A stretch of DNA of 64,000 nt from Zhengitettix transpicula (GCA_037074705.1 CM073590.1:92496947-92560946); one strand, 5' to 3'. Counted from the first letter of the stretch, positions 12,514-25,512 are shown. Numbers and translations: made by a program. The notes: generated from the letters alone by a model not told the origin.

Positions 12514-12912
12514 GAGAGGTGTATGTTCCGGGGTCTCAGACCTTGGGCATACGGTAAGAGTTGTCCGCTATTCCCATTGGAATAGTCGGCCAGCTGCCTC
12601 CTAAACTGGTCGAGGCACGGAGAAGGGAATGCTGCGACCCCACGGCAAACTCCTCTCCCTCTATCGGAAGGGCGTGGGACAACTACCCAATGCCCGAACT
12701 ACCTGATGCAGGTTTTTCTAGGGTTTTCCCTCCATTTTCTTAGGCGAATGCCGGGTAGGATCCTTAAACCATAGCCCGGGGGCCCTAGTTAACCCTTGGC
12801 TACCTTCCTCTACCCTTCCGCATCCCCCCTTTCAAATCCCTTCCTATGCTATTAAAGGGGAGTTGCCCAAAGTGGATTACCCTCATGTAGCCTGTTACCC
12901 TAAAAAAAATAA
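12514..12912 (+). mobile_element. Family R retroposon, 5'-truncated copy with A-rich tail
   Basis: Begins in the GAGAGGTGTATGTTCCGG block, directly after family T copy 1, so it lacks the 5' hairpin module. The rest of the family consensus follows in order: a CCTCCTAAACTGGTCGAGGC block, GGGTAGGATCCTTAAACC, GTTAACCCTTGGCTACC, CTATTAAAGGGGAGTTGCCC and CATGTAGCCTGTTACCC, ending in a short A-rich tail. 5' truncation plus a 3' A tail is the signature of target-primed retroposition. The 60-codon open frame inside it recurs in other copies but two further frames are open too, so I do not call it coding. Confidence 0.85.
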
Positions 12913-13378
12913 GAAGAACTCTGTAGGAGATCTTCTTATCTCTCGCAGGCAAAAACTTTTCTGGAGAGACGGAGGAGGCTACCTTCGGAGAAGCCTTCTT
13001 CTGTCTCCGTTTTTTAATTGATGCTCTCACAAGCCGAGACACCTCGACCTGTTTGGAGAGGTGTATGTTCCGGAGTCACATACGGTAGAAGTTGTTCGTT
13101 ATTCATATTGGAATTATCGGCCAGCAGCCTCCTAAACTGGTCGAGGCACGCTGAAGGGAATACTGCGACCTCACAGCAAACCCCTCCTCCGCCATCGGAA
13201 GGGCGTGGGACAAGTACCAAGAGCCCGAGCTACCTGATGCAGGTTTTCCCTGCATCACTTTTGCCGGGTAGGATCCTTTAACCACAGCCCGGGCTCTTAG
13301 TTAACCCTTGGCTACCTTGCTCTACCCTTCCGCATTTCAAATCCCTTCCTAGTTGCTACCACGAATTAGCCTCATGTA
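12911..13378 (+). mobile_element. Family R retroposon, tandem second copy
   Basis: Starts right at the tail of the preceding copy, with a 5' hairpin-like segment (CTGTAGGAGA ... TCTCTCGCAG, about 12921-12948), then a GAGACGGAGGAGGCTACC block, the T-rich spacer and the GAGAGGTGTATGTTCCGG body. It runs to CATGTAGCCTTTTACT. It is more diverged and has lost part of the 3' half (the ATTAAAGGGGAG block is replaced). The head-to-tail arrangement matches the pairs at 31.6 and 61.2 kb. Confidence 0.8.
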
Positions 13379-13539
13379 GCCTTTTACTAAAAATACTGAT
13401 AAGAGTAAAATGTAAAATTTCATTAAATGCATAATCAGGTACGTACGCCTGTATCTAAATTGCCCACACCGTTGTAATAAACCGGGATATAGTTTCCACA
13501 CTGTAATGTATTTAATATTTTAGAGCACCATCACCGAAT

Positions 13540-14065
13540 ATAAACGGTTATTTATTTTGGAGGAACTGTGAACGTACAAGTAGCCTTGTCGTGAAATGTG
13601 GTACCTTGGAGATTATTTTGCGGCAGGTTAGCTATAATAATGAGTAAATATGGCGCATAAGAATGCGGGGGGCACGGGTCTTCGCAGATAGGAGCTTTGA
13701 TGGAGCGTACCGGCGGGGATTCCTCGCGACAAGTGGCGTCTGACTCCCAGAGCGGCCATTGCTGACGGTTATGACGCCGCAACTCCACTTTACAATAAGG
13801 TGAAGTTGTGCCGCACACTCACACACACAGACCAACTTCCCCCGCAAACTGCCTGTTTCCGGAGGATAATGCGCTGTGTTGCAAACAAAAATGTTCCCCC
13901 GTGCATGTCGTCGCATGGGATTCGCGCGGAAAAGGTTCGTTGCATGTGAGCGAGACATTTATCTGCCGTAATCGATATGCGCCATCGGTACATCGGCAAA
14001 ATATCGTATTGCGTTTTATTGCATTTAGGAAAATCCGAGGGGAGATCCATTTGCTTTTCTTGAAC
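13540..14065. other. GC-rich non-coding island (candidate enhancer or lost exon)
   Basis: About 520 bp near 50% GC by eye, flanked by AT-rich DNA, single copy in the window, with several CGs. Frames of 86-108 codons are open on both strands (e.g. 13632-13958 -, 13808-14068 +) but they overlap each other, change amino-acid character freely and match nothing I know. Short (CA)n run at 13816-13828. Its 3' part holds AT-rich repeats of a TTTATTGC-like site (about 14012-14025). Best treated as a candidate conserved non-coding element. Confidence 0.4.
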
Positions 14066-15340
14066 TAGGTCATTTCAAAAAATAAACAATTGAATTTAAA
14101 TAAATAATCTATTATTCTTGTTACCCATAGAGGATGTTATTTCTTTCAGATAGGATATATGCTAGATACTTATCCTTTGTACAACTATAGCGGGAGAACT
14201 TAAAGGCGTTACGCCATTTTATTTGAAGTTTCTTTTATTTTTTAAATTACTTGTTATTGAAATTCCGAGTAATTCGCGGTAATTATGTTATGTAATAATA
14301 TTATTATTGTGCAAGATTGGCCGAGTAATATACAGTAAATTTCTATCATTTTTCTTTATTTTATTTACTTAAGCGTGTTACAAGAAAATGATTTGAGGAT
14401 CAAACAAAAATGAAAACTTTAATTAATCCAACGATCAGCCGCGCTCCATGCAACAAAGTTGATTATCAATTCTTCGACCATCCGTAAATATTTGGCCACC
14501 CCTAAAAATTTCATTTCCATTTTTTTCAAAATTTCTCTGCCCCCTCCAAATTATGCTTCTAGATTATTCTTGTTTAAGCTGTCAGGATGTCATAACTGTA
14601 AAAGATTATGATCGTATGTTATCACCACGTCCACTAACTTATTCTCTAGATCTTTGGAGGATCCAAATGTTACAAGCTCTGTTTGCTTAAATAAATTATA
14701 TATGGTGTTTATCGCGTAAAATTTGGTAATATTTGAATTATTTATTACAGCGCAACTATTAGCGAGCATATATTAAAATCCCAAATTTTAAGAAGCAGTC
14801 GCAAAAAGAAAATGCTAAATATTTTATGTAATGATATATAATTTTAAATGAGTAGTTTTTAATAATAACCATATGAAGAAGCAGGACCAACAGTGTCTTC
14901 ACCTTCCAACAATGACGGAAAGGTTGTCTGAGACATAAAATGTTGCTATGTCTGTTGACTGCGTGCTAGATTGTTAGCCTCAGCTAGTATCATTATAGCC
15001 GTGTCGGGTCCATGACGTGTTATCCAGATGAGAATAGAAATAGTATATATAACTTATTACCAGGGGAGAATAAAGATAGCATTATTTCGTTTCAGTGTTT
15101 GGTACTTGAGTCTCACATTTTTTGTTAGGAAGTGCAAAGTTGAAATCCACATAATAATTGTGAATAAATTATATGGAAACGTCGAAGTGAAAGATACAGG
15201 CACGGGATAGAGTGAAGACGACAGCGTATCAGGTAAGATTTTTCTACGTAAAATTCACCTAAATTTGTAAAAATATGCGACGTCATGGAAAATTCTTCCC
15301 TCGAAGTACCCTGTGGAAATATCTTGCTAGAAATTGTAAC

Positions 15341-15384
15341 TTATAATTTAAATAACGTTTTATTTTTGTAAATTTAAATTATAA
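15341..15384. repeat. 13-bp AT inverted repeat
   Basis: TTATAATTTAAAT (15341-15353) is exactly complemented by ATTTAAATTATAA (15372-15384) across an 18-nt spacer. In AT-rich DNA such palindromes also arise by chance. Confidence 0.75.
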
Positions 15385-15519
15385 TTAAATAAATTAATTA
15401 AAAACCTTAACATTTTCTCAAAAATATCAAGATCAATAAAAACCGTACATATTATAAATTATTATTTTATGAACTTAATTAAGAAAAGGCTATGAACAGC
15501 TCCCTCTATTCTTGGCATC

Positions 15520-15522
<3 letters not shown>

Positions 15523-15561
<39 letters not shown>
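15523..15561. repeat. (TA)n microsatellite
   Basis: Uninterrupted AT dinucleotides. Unlike three other TA tracts in this window it carries no family T insertion. Confidence 0.95.
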
Positions 15562-15564
<3 letters not shown>

Positions 15565-16694
15565 TTAAAATATATTATAATTCTATTTTGCATTCATTTA
15601 ATAAGTGTCAAATACAGCTTTTATTACATTTAATAATATTTATTGAGACAGTTTCTTAAAAAATTACATAAAAAAGTTTTCCATATCTGAATACAGAATA
15701 CCAGAGAAAAAACATTTTAAATTTTAAATGAGAAACGATCAAACTTATTTCGTATTAATTTTTAAAGTTTTCAAGTTGAATATGTTTATAATTTTTTTAA
15801 AGGTTTCAAATTGAATATGTATATAATTTTGTGATCATAAAAATAGAATTCATTTCAAATGGTAAGGAAAATAATTTATATATTTGCTGAATACTATTAG
15901 TTACATCGTTGTTCTGTGAATATTCTTTTTGTTAGAGTGACACAAATATTAATGTACTGTACATAATTTGATCTTTCTTGAACTCTTTTGGTTACTTTGA
16001 ACAGTTTTTATTACATTGTTTTGTCCTCTCTAAGACGAATATATTTTTTACAATAATTAATAATATAAACTTTATTTCCATATAATTGCATATATACAAT
16101 ATGGGAAATCGTCATGTTTATTATAAAAGTACAAAAGAAAAACGAAACATTTAGAATCATCAGAATAAAGTTTTACAGTCATATTCTCACAACTCGCGTA
16201 GCTTATATATTACCGTATTTACTGAATACTCTTTCAGAGTTCTTTCAAATTGCAATTCTTTTATTTAGAGTGGCAGTGTATTATCAAATATCATTCCTTA
16301 CAGAAATGGGTCATGCTGAGATTTTTTTCTATTAGTCCGCACTCTAAAGTAGTCCGCTATTGCCCTAGAATTATAAGGGTTAGCTCTGCTTTGACCTGGG
16401 AGATTTTATTTCGACTTCTTTAGCATAATAATAGTTTTAATGATATATAGAGAATATTGTGGCCGCTAAACACGAATTGACATTGCTGTTATGAAAACGA
16501 TTCAGTTTAAATCGCGTAGTGGGAACTTGACGTACGACGAACAGATAATTGGGTAATATTTGAAAATCAATTTAATTTAATTTTGTTATAAAGTTGCTGT
16601 GAAGGCTATAATAGGTCATTCCTTTACAAACCGGGAGGTGGAAATAAAGCCACAAAGGTTTTTCATGAGACGATGGCCTTGTCTGCTGGGTCGT

Positions 16695-16713
16695 CAAAAC
16701 AAGGTCACAAAGC
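16695..16713 (+). promoter_or_regulatory. FTZ-F1/ERR-like half site
   Basis: ACAAGGTCAC in a GC-richer, repeat-free patch (about 16620-16820) is close to the YCAAGGYCA extended half site bound by monomeric nuclear receptors such as FTZ-F1. A single short match is weak evidence. Confidence 0.15.
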
Positions 16714-18009
16714 AGAACAAAAGTTAGATCAATACCTGTCATCCGAGACTACACGAAGGATTCTTCCAACTATTTGCAGCTGCTGTGATGAAGCTAACAA
16801 TAAACCGACCAGTCCCATATAGCGTTATTTTCAATACAAACTTATTATTTTTACATATAAATTACGAAGGAACACATACAATCCAGTATTTCCTTTTATC
16901 TTTACTAAACGCTCAAAATATAATTAATTTCATTACTTTTTAATTATATTTATATTCATTAATTGAGATATTTTCCAAAATAAATGGTATGGCACCATTA
17001 AAAGATTTGTGTATGTTGTGTTCTAAAAAAATCGTGTTTTTTATTCAATTATAATTAAGTGGAAATCCTACTTTGAATATGTTTCCGACATAAGAAAATA
17101 ATGATTTCTTAAATGCAAAATAATAAATTCTTTAACCTGTATTATGAATAATTATGACTCTATGTAGACGATTCGGATTCTTTTAAAAGTATGAGTATAC
17201 CAAATAACGTAGACGAAATTTTTGTTACTTGAAAAACCACTTGTTATGAGAAGGACGTAAAACATAACAGTAATCGAGGTATAAAGAGTGGCCCCATGCT
17301 TCAAACGCCAAATAGTAAAAGTAAACCAAACAAAACCAGCTCAAGAAAAGTCATTAAACCCGATTCGCGGCTGCAGAGGGCTTCGATTACAGTACGGGAA
17401 TATGACTGCGTCTATGCTACCATTTATTGAGTTGAAAATTTTACAAACTGAACGTAGTTTTCCATGTCACGTGGCTCGTTGCTGCGCGGTGTTTCATAAA
17501 ATGAAACTTACATGAAAATATAACTTACTATGTTTGAGTAAAGAATACGAAAAATAAAATATTATTCTCCAATGCATGGACATGATCAACGGTCTAATAG
17601 TAGGAGAACGAGAACGTTATTAAGTTGCGTTCACACACTGATTAAATTTCTCATGCTGAATAACCCCAACACGCTCAACATTATATATAATTAGGATTCC
17701 AACTCACAATATTCTCGGGTCAATAAAAGAGATAAATTTAGGTTAAAACAGAACAAACTAACTTCTTTGCTTTTATATCAGTATCTTTGCTCTATTTATA
17801 GCATGCCTGGGTAATGCTGCAAGAATTTCATTAAACCCAGAACAAATATACCGGTCGAGTAAAAAAAGGCCAAAAAAGGATCAACTACAGTGCATTAAGT
17901 TAGCTTCAACCAGTGGGAGATAGTTTCAACGAAGCGCAAAACGAGCAAATCTCAATTATTTATTACAAATATGTTTTTTTTCAGTTGTTTTGCAAATTTA
18001 TCTTACAAT

Positions 18010-18037
18010 GAACCTTCGATTATTATAACGAAGGTTC
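18010..18037. repeat. Perfect 9-bp hairpin
   Basis: GAACCTTCG (18010-18018) and CGAAGGTTC (18029-18037) are exact complements around a 10-nt AT loop. No associated gene. Confidence 0.8.
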
Positions 18038-19960
18038 GTTATTAATAAAACGTCAAATAATAGTTTTTTATATATTATCTGTGATATACCAATATTAACG
18101 CTTGCGACGCTGCAGACAATAGCTGATATAAGAAAATTTTAAGACTGTGACAGTCAACTGTTTTTTTTATTTACAAACATAGCAGAACAAGGAATTCAAC
18201 ACGTGTGCGAGCAGTTTCAATATGTTGGCAAGGAGGACCGTATAATCTGTCGAAATTTATTATTTTCGCCATATCTATCAGGATAATAAAATAATTTAGA
18301 ATTCCACGTCTCGTCTGCTCCGCGTGTGCCGTTAAATCTAATTACAATAAAACGAATGTAATTAATCTTATTTATTGGTCGTTTATGAATGCAAAAATTG
18401 TGGAAGGATGATAAGAAAATGACTGAATGATTAAAAAATTCACCTTGTATTATCGCAGAAAAGATATTTTACGGTATTTTAGTGGCTCGGAAATACTTAC
18501 GCATATAAGGATACGTGGGAACCCGGAGCAGACAATTCACCTGAAGATGACAACGGTTCCTTTTGCCGTAACGTCGTAGAAAAGCGATGATTCATACCAA
18601 GAAGACTTTGTACAATAATTAAAAAATTGAAAATGAAGGTAACAGAAATATTGACAACGTAAAACGTCCCCATTTATTGTAAATAAGGATGGGAAACTTA
18701 AAGATAAATGAAAGAAAATTTTAAAATACTTGTAGAGCTCTGTACTAGTAGAAAATTGTTATTGCTTTATGGGGAGAAGTGGAATCAATTCAGAATCTGA
18801 AAATTATATACACGGACATGCTGAGCTGATCCCAGCTCTATAAAACTGCAGTGTACATTTTCGCCAACGAGTTCTGACACCGCATTAATTTCGCACAGAT
18901 GTTACACTGCACTGTAATTGGGTTTTCAGACAGAAAGAAACTTGTTTCATTTGAGTAATTGACTGATACTTTGAACGACGGTCTGAATCAGGAATGATGG
19001 CGGGTATTAAATATTCGTCTTTTCGTAGAAGCAAGAAGTGCTCTATGTTTGTAATTGACTCAAATACGTAACGTATGTGATGGTAAGTGGCTCCTGTGTG
19101 CAAAGAGATGTTGTGACGGACTAATACACAGATCCAGCACGGCCTTTGGACTGGAGTACATCTGGCAGTTTCTCAGTCGATGGTAATCGTGAACCGGCGT
19201 CACGACCAACAGTAAAACGCGATACGGTTGATTCTTCAGGAAAAGAGAACTTTACAAGCCAGTAAACCAGTCAGTAGAGGATAAAACGTTACAAAAGCTG
19301 ACGGTCCTACACTCTCGTAACTGATATATTTCGTAATTCATAGCTCGTTACTGGAAACGAAAATATCCTATCGAAAAAGAGAGGATAACATTTAAATTAA
19401 ATAATAAATTCTCTTATTGTTGCTAAGACAATATTAATTTTTTGTAATACTGAAGTAAATAGTTATTGATATAAAAATATAATTTAATGTAAGCCAAGAC
19501 GTGCGCTATTTCCCTTTCTTTAATTAATTCAAAACTGTCTGGCGTGAATGTAATCCTAATCTCCCCATTTCATATATACAAAAATGAAGGTCTATCTAAA
19601 GCAATGAGTTACCTATAGAATTTTATTTTAATGATATTGTTCATCGTATTAATTTTATACATTTCAAATCATGATTGACTTAGGCCGGCCCGCACTACAC
19701 CACATAACTCTCTTTGTCCCCATGTATTATTTCTGTGACGGTAACGATTTTTGACATACAAAAGGATGAAACACGATTATCAAAATATTTTCATCAGAAT
19801 AATGTCACCAATTATAAATTTAAAAATTATGTATGCGATAATAAATTATTTAGAAATATATTTTGATAGCCGTAAAATGAATTGCTTTTATCTGAAGTAA
19901 TTTTCTTCGATTTAGCATGTCGAATGAAGCCTCTATAAAAGTATTTGAACCGTAGTTGAA

Positions 19961-20250
19961 AGATCTGCGCGCGGTAAAGCGCATTAGGTGGTCCCCTGGC
20001 GAGGTCCTCATTTGTCAAACGCTTTTCTTCCTGGGGCCTCGAAATTCGCAGAATTCCATAACAGGTGAACCGCACTGCTCTCTGCGATGGGAAGTTCCAC
20101 AATAAAACTTTCTTGTTACTCGATTTGGACCTCTCCATCATGTGCAGTGACACGCCAGGCGAGGAAGATTTTTTCTCTCGCTTACGCTTTCGTCGCAAGT
20201 TGAGAGGAAAAATGGATGAAATTGTCTTTCACAAGGAACGAAGGGGTTGA
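19961..20250. other. GC-richer island
   Basis: Overlapping frames on both strands (a 123-codon minus frame 19827-20198 and a plus frame 20065-20250) with no known domain; the minus frame runs out of the island into AT-rich sequence. Could be regulatory or a decayed exon. Confidence 0.3.
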
Positions 20251-21780
20251 GGGGAATAGAAAATAAAACGAATATTCCACTGAACTACCGCATAAGCGTA
20301 CTTTTCTCCACGCGGGAAATATGTAGATAACGAAGTCTCACTAGAACAAAGAACGTGTTGTAAAAAAACTAATATTTGAAGTTTATTTAAATTACGAGTA
20401 TTTTTCTAACAGTAAACAACTTCAAACAATGTCTATCGGTGCCATTGTTTAGATTATTTTTAACAGTAAAATAATCAAATGTATCTAAATGTATCAATGT
20501 TCTATTTAAGATCTCCATTAAAGATGTTATGAGGATATACTTACATACATCGACAATTATATTAAAGCACTTATGGTAAAAAAGAAGGCAAAAACTGCAC
20601 TACGTACATAATCACTATTGTAATGAATGATTTTTATGTGGTTTTATGTATTATAATTAATTAAGGTTTTTAATTAATATAAAATATTTTAATTAATATC
20701 AAATCAATGAAATGGACATTAAAAAATTGTAAATTTCTGAAAACTGTTTAAAACCCGTTTAATCGACCTTTTCCAACAGGATTAATATTTCAGGGAAGAT
20801 AATTTTTGAAAAACCTTTTGATGAAATTTAACCCAAATTTATTGATTAATTTAAAAGTCTTATCTGCTTGTCCAAATGTAGCAGTTGAAATTCCACTTTT
20901 GATGTTTGTAAACGTAGTTCACGTCTGGCAGACTTCTCGCTGATCACTTTACACTTTCTCAAATTAAAAAGACTAAACTCATTTTTTCACTGCTTTTTAT
21001 TTATCCCGATGTTTGAACTTTACTCGTAGAAGTGATGATTCAGACTTTTGTTAATTCTATTCGCTCGTCGTCGAACTTTCCAATTAACTTATTTTATTTT
21101 CATATACTTCAATTTACGCCCGCTTTCTACGGACGCTTAGCAGCTGCTGTCCGACTCCCCTGGTTTGCCAAACAGATGTGTGAAAGTGATCGTCATAAAT
21201 TCTCACACTATACGTTTTTGAGTCCTTCGATATTATACTGCTGTAAGTTGTTTCTTATCATGCTAAATTTGAATATGTATATACATATACGTATATATAT
21301 ATATATATATACATTATTGAGAGTTTCAAGGTAACATTATATTAGAATCTCAAAGTAAGCCAGAGGCTTTCCGTCAATTTCCGGTATAATCAACAGTAAA
21401 GATACTGTATCAATTCAAGAATTGACTTATAAAAATAAAATATATTTTCAGACATTACGTCATTCGTTTTCAATTTCTATTCGTGACTTCTGCATTTAAT
21501 GGTATTTAATACCAGGCAGTGTTAGCACTGCTTCGTTGAACGTTCAGCAAGTCCTTGTTGACTTGGACAAAATATAATGAGACACGAAAAAAAAGTTTTT
21601 TTAATACAATTTTATCTGAAAGAAGCAATTAATAATATATATTATAACTAATTTTATTTAAATAGTACTATGAACCGTATTAATAATTTGGATTTCTAGT
21701 ATATTTTAACATTATTTTAGTAATATTTTTTTATAATACGTATACGTTACATATAATACTTTCATTTGACATGTTGCAAA
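20251..21780. other. AT-rich DNA without recognised genes
   Basis: Contains a (TA)n run at about 21292-21311. Nothing else supported. Confidence 0.55.
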
Positions 21781-22160
21781 CGCTCGGGGCAGTTACTTGT
21801 TCCGAGAAATAGGCTACAATGCAGTAGAGTTCAGTAAAAGGACTCAAGTTTATAGCCGGCAATCGCGTTCGGCCTGGCCACGGGCCAGCCTCTATAAAGA
21901 CCACAGTCCATCTTACTCACATGTTGCAGCAAGTCCCCCTACATAAACACAGTAGTTTTACGTCTGAGGGAAGTTACTGCCGACCTAATGAGCTTAGCAG
22001 GGGAGCAGTCGTGCGTTTAAGAAGCTGCTACAGCAATTGCAGAGCCAGCTGCGCTTTACTGACTTATTGCCAGAGCGCTTGGCACGGGCAATCGTTTGGC
22101 CTGTGGGTTCTAAGACTCCATTCGATTTTCAATTTTACGTATTGTGATTCCTGAAATAGC
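21781..22160 (+). other. GC-richer island with possible core promoter
   Basis: GC-richer block with a GGCCTGGCC/GGGCCAGCC near-inverted repeat (about 21871-21890) directly before a TATA-like TCTATAAAGA. A 77-codon frame (21921-22154) starts about 20 nt after the TATA-like box and is rich in Ser, Cys and Leu, with no domain I know. If a transcript starts here the ATG would be at or before the start site, so a protein product from it is doubtful. Candidate promoter or enhancer only. Confidence 0.25.
21891..21900 (+). promoter_or_regulatory. TATA-like box
   Basis: TCTATAAAGA lies in locally GC-rich sequence, unlike the many TATA strings in AT-rich DNA nearby. No good initiator motif could be assigned with confidence. 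Confidence 0.2.
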
Positions 22161-24302
22161 ATCAAAGCCTTTCACGTAGAGGAAATACGACGATCAAAAC
22201 CAAATTAAAAAACTACAAACGATTGATTGATAATTTTTTAAGAGTATTTTTAACTGTTAAAATAATTGCAACTAAGATTCAGCGAATTGCTGTAGAAGCT
22301 ATAATAAAAATTTGGCGTCCCATGGTCGTTATGCAGTTCGATTTTCAATGTGAAAATTATAACCTCTGTTTTATTATTTTCGAATAAATTACGTATCCTA
22401 TTTATGACGTCTAATGAAATAAATAAAAGGAATGTGTCTGCAGCAAGTGTACGGAAGATCTTCGTCCAGATACAATATCGTCGTCATGCACCATGCACTC
22501 TGTCATCAAGCTGTTATGATGAGACTATTACTTCAAAGTTTTGTCCAAATGCGTCCGGAGATTAAGATCCCTGACATGGTCGCGGAATGGAAACAATCAT
22601 AAATAGGATAAAATATACGGTCACAACCAGTGGCGACTCGTGTGTATGTGCTCATATTCTACAGCACATAATTAAATTTAAATATAATGATTTTTTCCTA
22701 ATTTTAAGAACCCCTGTAATACTTGTGTTAAGCTGATTAAATCTCTGCTACGATTTCGAAGATCTTAAAGTCACTTCCTTGCGCGCACTCGCTCCTGCTA
22801 ATGCAGTCATCTGGCTGTCTCAATGATAAACCTTCCTCATCAATAAATTCCTATTCATACATTTTGCGTAATATTTTTGAAAAAATCATGATAAAAGTTT
22901 AAGGAACTGCATTTTGAAGACTTGCGTCATAATGAGAAAATCCATCACATAGTCCTACAATACTACCGTCCAAATCTTAACTTTATTTAAAATATATACG
23001 AAGAAAAATACTTTTCAGGTTATACATGCAAGCCAACTTGGTGCTCAATTATTCCGATTGTAAGAATTAGACACTACTGGAAAACTATGTGGACGAAAAT
23101 ATAAATGTAGCATATTACGAGTTCTGGTAACACTATCGCTGTCGCATTATTATTTTATATTGTTTTCGTTGTAAAAATTGCTGATTGGGATGATGCAGCA
23201 GTTAACATAAAAAAAACACTCAAGAACTACCTCTGGTCACAACCATAATCTAACGTAATTCTCAATATATTGCTCTACAGTAACACATACATATTGTTTT
23301 TTTACTCTTAATTAGCATAATTACTGGTTTTATGCAAGAATCAATATTGTCGCGCCATGTAGATCAAAGACTTCATATAAGGTATTTCTTGTATTTAAAT
23401 CAGGATTCTTCTTTCACTGATAAACATTAAATTCTTATATTAGCACCTCTAGGAAACATCATAAATTTTTCCTGACTTTTTACTTTTCTTAGTTTTCAAC
23501 GCTCTGTAATTGGTATTCCTATTATCTTTATTATTGAAATTCCTTTGTTTAAAATTAAATTCTACAATTACTTATATTTTAACAAATTTTATAAAATTAA
23601 AGATGCAAGTATTTTTAGGATATACCATGTAAGTAATTGGAGGCACGACTGAGAATCACAGCCTGTGTAAAAATATTATTGACTCCTGTTTACAGGAAAC
23701 GATGTTTTACCTTATTGTATTTGTACTGAGAATTCTTTATTTACCAGGCTCATTATTCAGAAAGGTATTATGTATTATAAATAATATTATCATGCTGCCA
23801 GCGTAAATCAACAAGGAGTTGCTTTTGTTCACCACAAGAGTACGATTTATAATTTTTAGGAGACGATAACATATTTATACAAATAGCAGTACTCTTACCC
23901 ACATTTACCCTTTGGATCTAATATTACGATGTTAGATTTTAAGTACACGGAATATTTATATTTCTAACCTTGCATATTAATTTCCATACGTAATAATATT
24001 AGGATTGAGCCATGTGAAAACCGGCATTCAATTAATTTTAATCTCATTTGTACTGCCTCAGAGGATAATAATTAGTAGAATGTGTGAAAACGAGCAATAT
24101 TCCATTTATTTAATTCTAGGCCTATCAGGTTCATTACATTAGCCATCGTGTTATCCAGAGATAATGAAATTGTGTTTTGTTAAAATATCGATGTGTTATA
24201 GCCTGGCACAAACATTTTGAAATTTGCTATTTTTACGGAATGTCTACGAAACTATTCGTAGTTTACCTTTAAGTAAAAATTGATTACAAAGTTATAATCA
24301 TG
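22161..24302. other. AT-rich DNA without recognised genes
   Basis: A fragment near 22629 (CAGTGGCGACTCGTG) recalls hAT-type MITE ends, but no matching inverted partner was found. Otherwise nothing. Confidence 0.5.

Positions 24303-24372
<70 letters not shown>
24303..24372. repeat. (AC)n-(AT)n compound microsatellite
   Basis: AC run (24303-24320) followed by a long AT run (24321-24372) that ends at the TG of family T copy 2. Confidence 0.95.
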
Positions 24373-24375
<3 letters not shown>

Positions 24376-25511
24376 AATAATTAAAGGGCAATTAATATTT
24401 AATAATTATAAACTGTTGAACTCAAATTGTTATCGGCAAACAAACACAAAGACACACATTAATGTACGATATTGAAACAGGCCATGGCATTGTAGACAGA
24501 CGGAAGTAGTGGCAGTCGGCAATCAGAAACGTCAGAAAGTGGTCGTGTTAGAAAGAAGATTTCAAAATTAAAGTTAAGTAGGAGTCAGAAATAAGAAACG
24601 ACAGCAAGCGGTCGTAACCTTAATAAACGAGACATTTTTAAAAAATTAAAGTTGGACGGCATTCACGCAGATGGTGCCTCAGATAGATTTCTGAGTGTTA
24701 CAGGTTATGCCAAATAATCTTAAAAGTCAACAAGGAGGAATTTCCTGTATCACAGTGAAATTGGCATAATTGGTGGTATAGTTCGTCTACGAGGTGCCGC
24801 CAATATTGTATGTCCAAAGTGAAGTGTAAATTCAGTGCAAGAATGGCCTGTTTATTATTTTTTAAAAAATTTAGAGAGTGTGTTTATGAAGGAATTCAAT
24901 TGCGCAGGTACCAGGGAAAACTGTGAGTTATAATTAATTTAAATTATTATTGTAAACGTTAAATTAAAGATAAAATTGTCTGATTTCGATTTTTTGGTTG
25001 GATTTGAAAAATATTTTTTTTGTAATTTGATTGTTTGAAAAGTGAGTAAAATATTCTTTATTTAAAGGCCCAGAAAATGATGCTGAGATCAAGAGTAAAA
25101 TTTGTATGTTTGTATAAAAAAGTTGTTGTATAAGGTCATCGAGTAATTATATGTAAATTTGAATTTATTTTAAATATAATAAATTAATGAGTTTGTTTAA
25201 TTGAATAAAAATTTTATTTATCAGTATCCTTTCATGTAAAGTTAAAATAAAGTATTTCAACGCGGGCTAACTTTAATATAATTTCATTTTAAATTGTGTT
25301 TCATTCTATTTTCTTCATTTTGGCTTCGCCAACGTGTGGCTAATCATTTAATTAATTGATTTCAATAGTAAGCATTAAATTTTGGCGACCTCATCTTGAG
25401 GAACTGTTTATTAATTGACGTTTCAAGTTAATTATTACATTTTGGCGCCTCAACGTGTAGCATATTATGATTTTGTTTAATTTTTAATTGTTTTTCAAAG
25501 AATTATTTACA
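24373..25511 (+). mobile_element. LTR-like element, family T copy 2
   Basis: About 1.14 kb starting TGTAATAATTAAAGGGC and ending TTATTTACA, followed by (AT)n. The first 75 bp align closely with copy 1 (AACTGTTGAACTC.AATTGTTATCGGC). Mid-element it shares the CAGGTACCAGGGAAAACTG block and the TTAAAGGCCCAGA..GA.GCTGAG block. Its last 200 bp hold three ~60-bp units, each opening with a TTTTGGC motif (25320, 25381 and 25442); the last reads TTTTGGCGCCTCAACGTG and follows TTAATTATTACA. An LTR end followed by a tRNA-Lys-like primer-binding site would look like this, but the repetition is unusual. No open frame of note. Confidence 0.65.
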
Positions 25512-25512
25512 A

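Larger units (their letters stand above)
14066..19960. other. Long AT-rich stretch without recognised genes
   Basis: No coding or RNA gene seen. Holds a 13-bp AT palindrome (15341-15384), a (TA)n microsatellite (15523-15561), a mildly GC-richer patch with a nuclear-receptor-like half site (about 16620-16820) and a 9-bp hairpin (18010-18037). Short frames at 16114-16335 +, 17288-17515 + and 18885-19103 - are unremarkable. Confidence 0.55.

Noticed and set aside
13018..13285. Several overlapping 60-87-codon frames on both strands
   Set aside because: They lie inside a family R retroposon and are open because of composition, not coding.
18540..18592. CCTGAAGATGAC...GCCGTAACGTCGTAGAAAA as another hammerhead-like motif
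   Set aside because: GAAA is displaced from the end of the possible stem; pairing is not convincing.
22629..22680. CAGTGGCGACTCGTG as a hAT-type MITE end
   Set aside because: No complementary end and no 8-bp target duplication found nearby.
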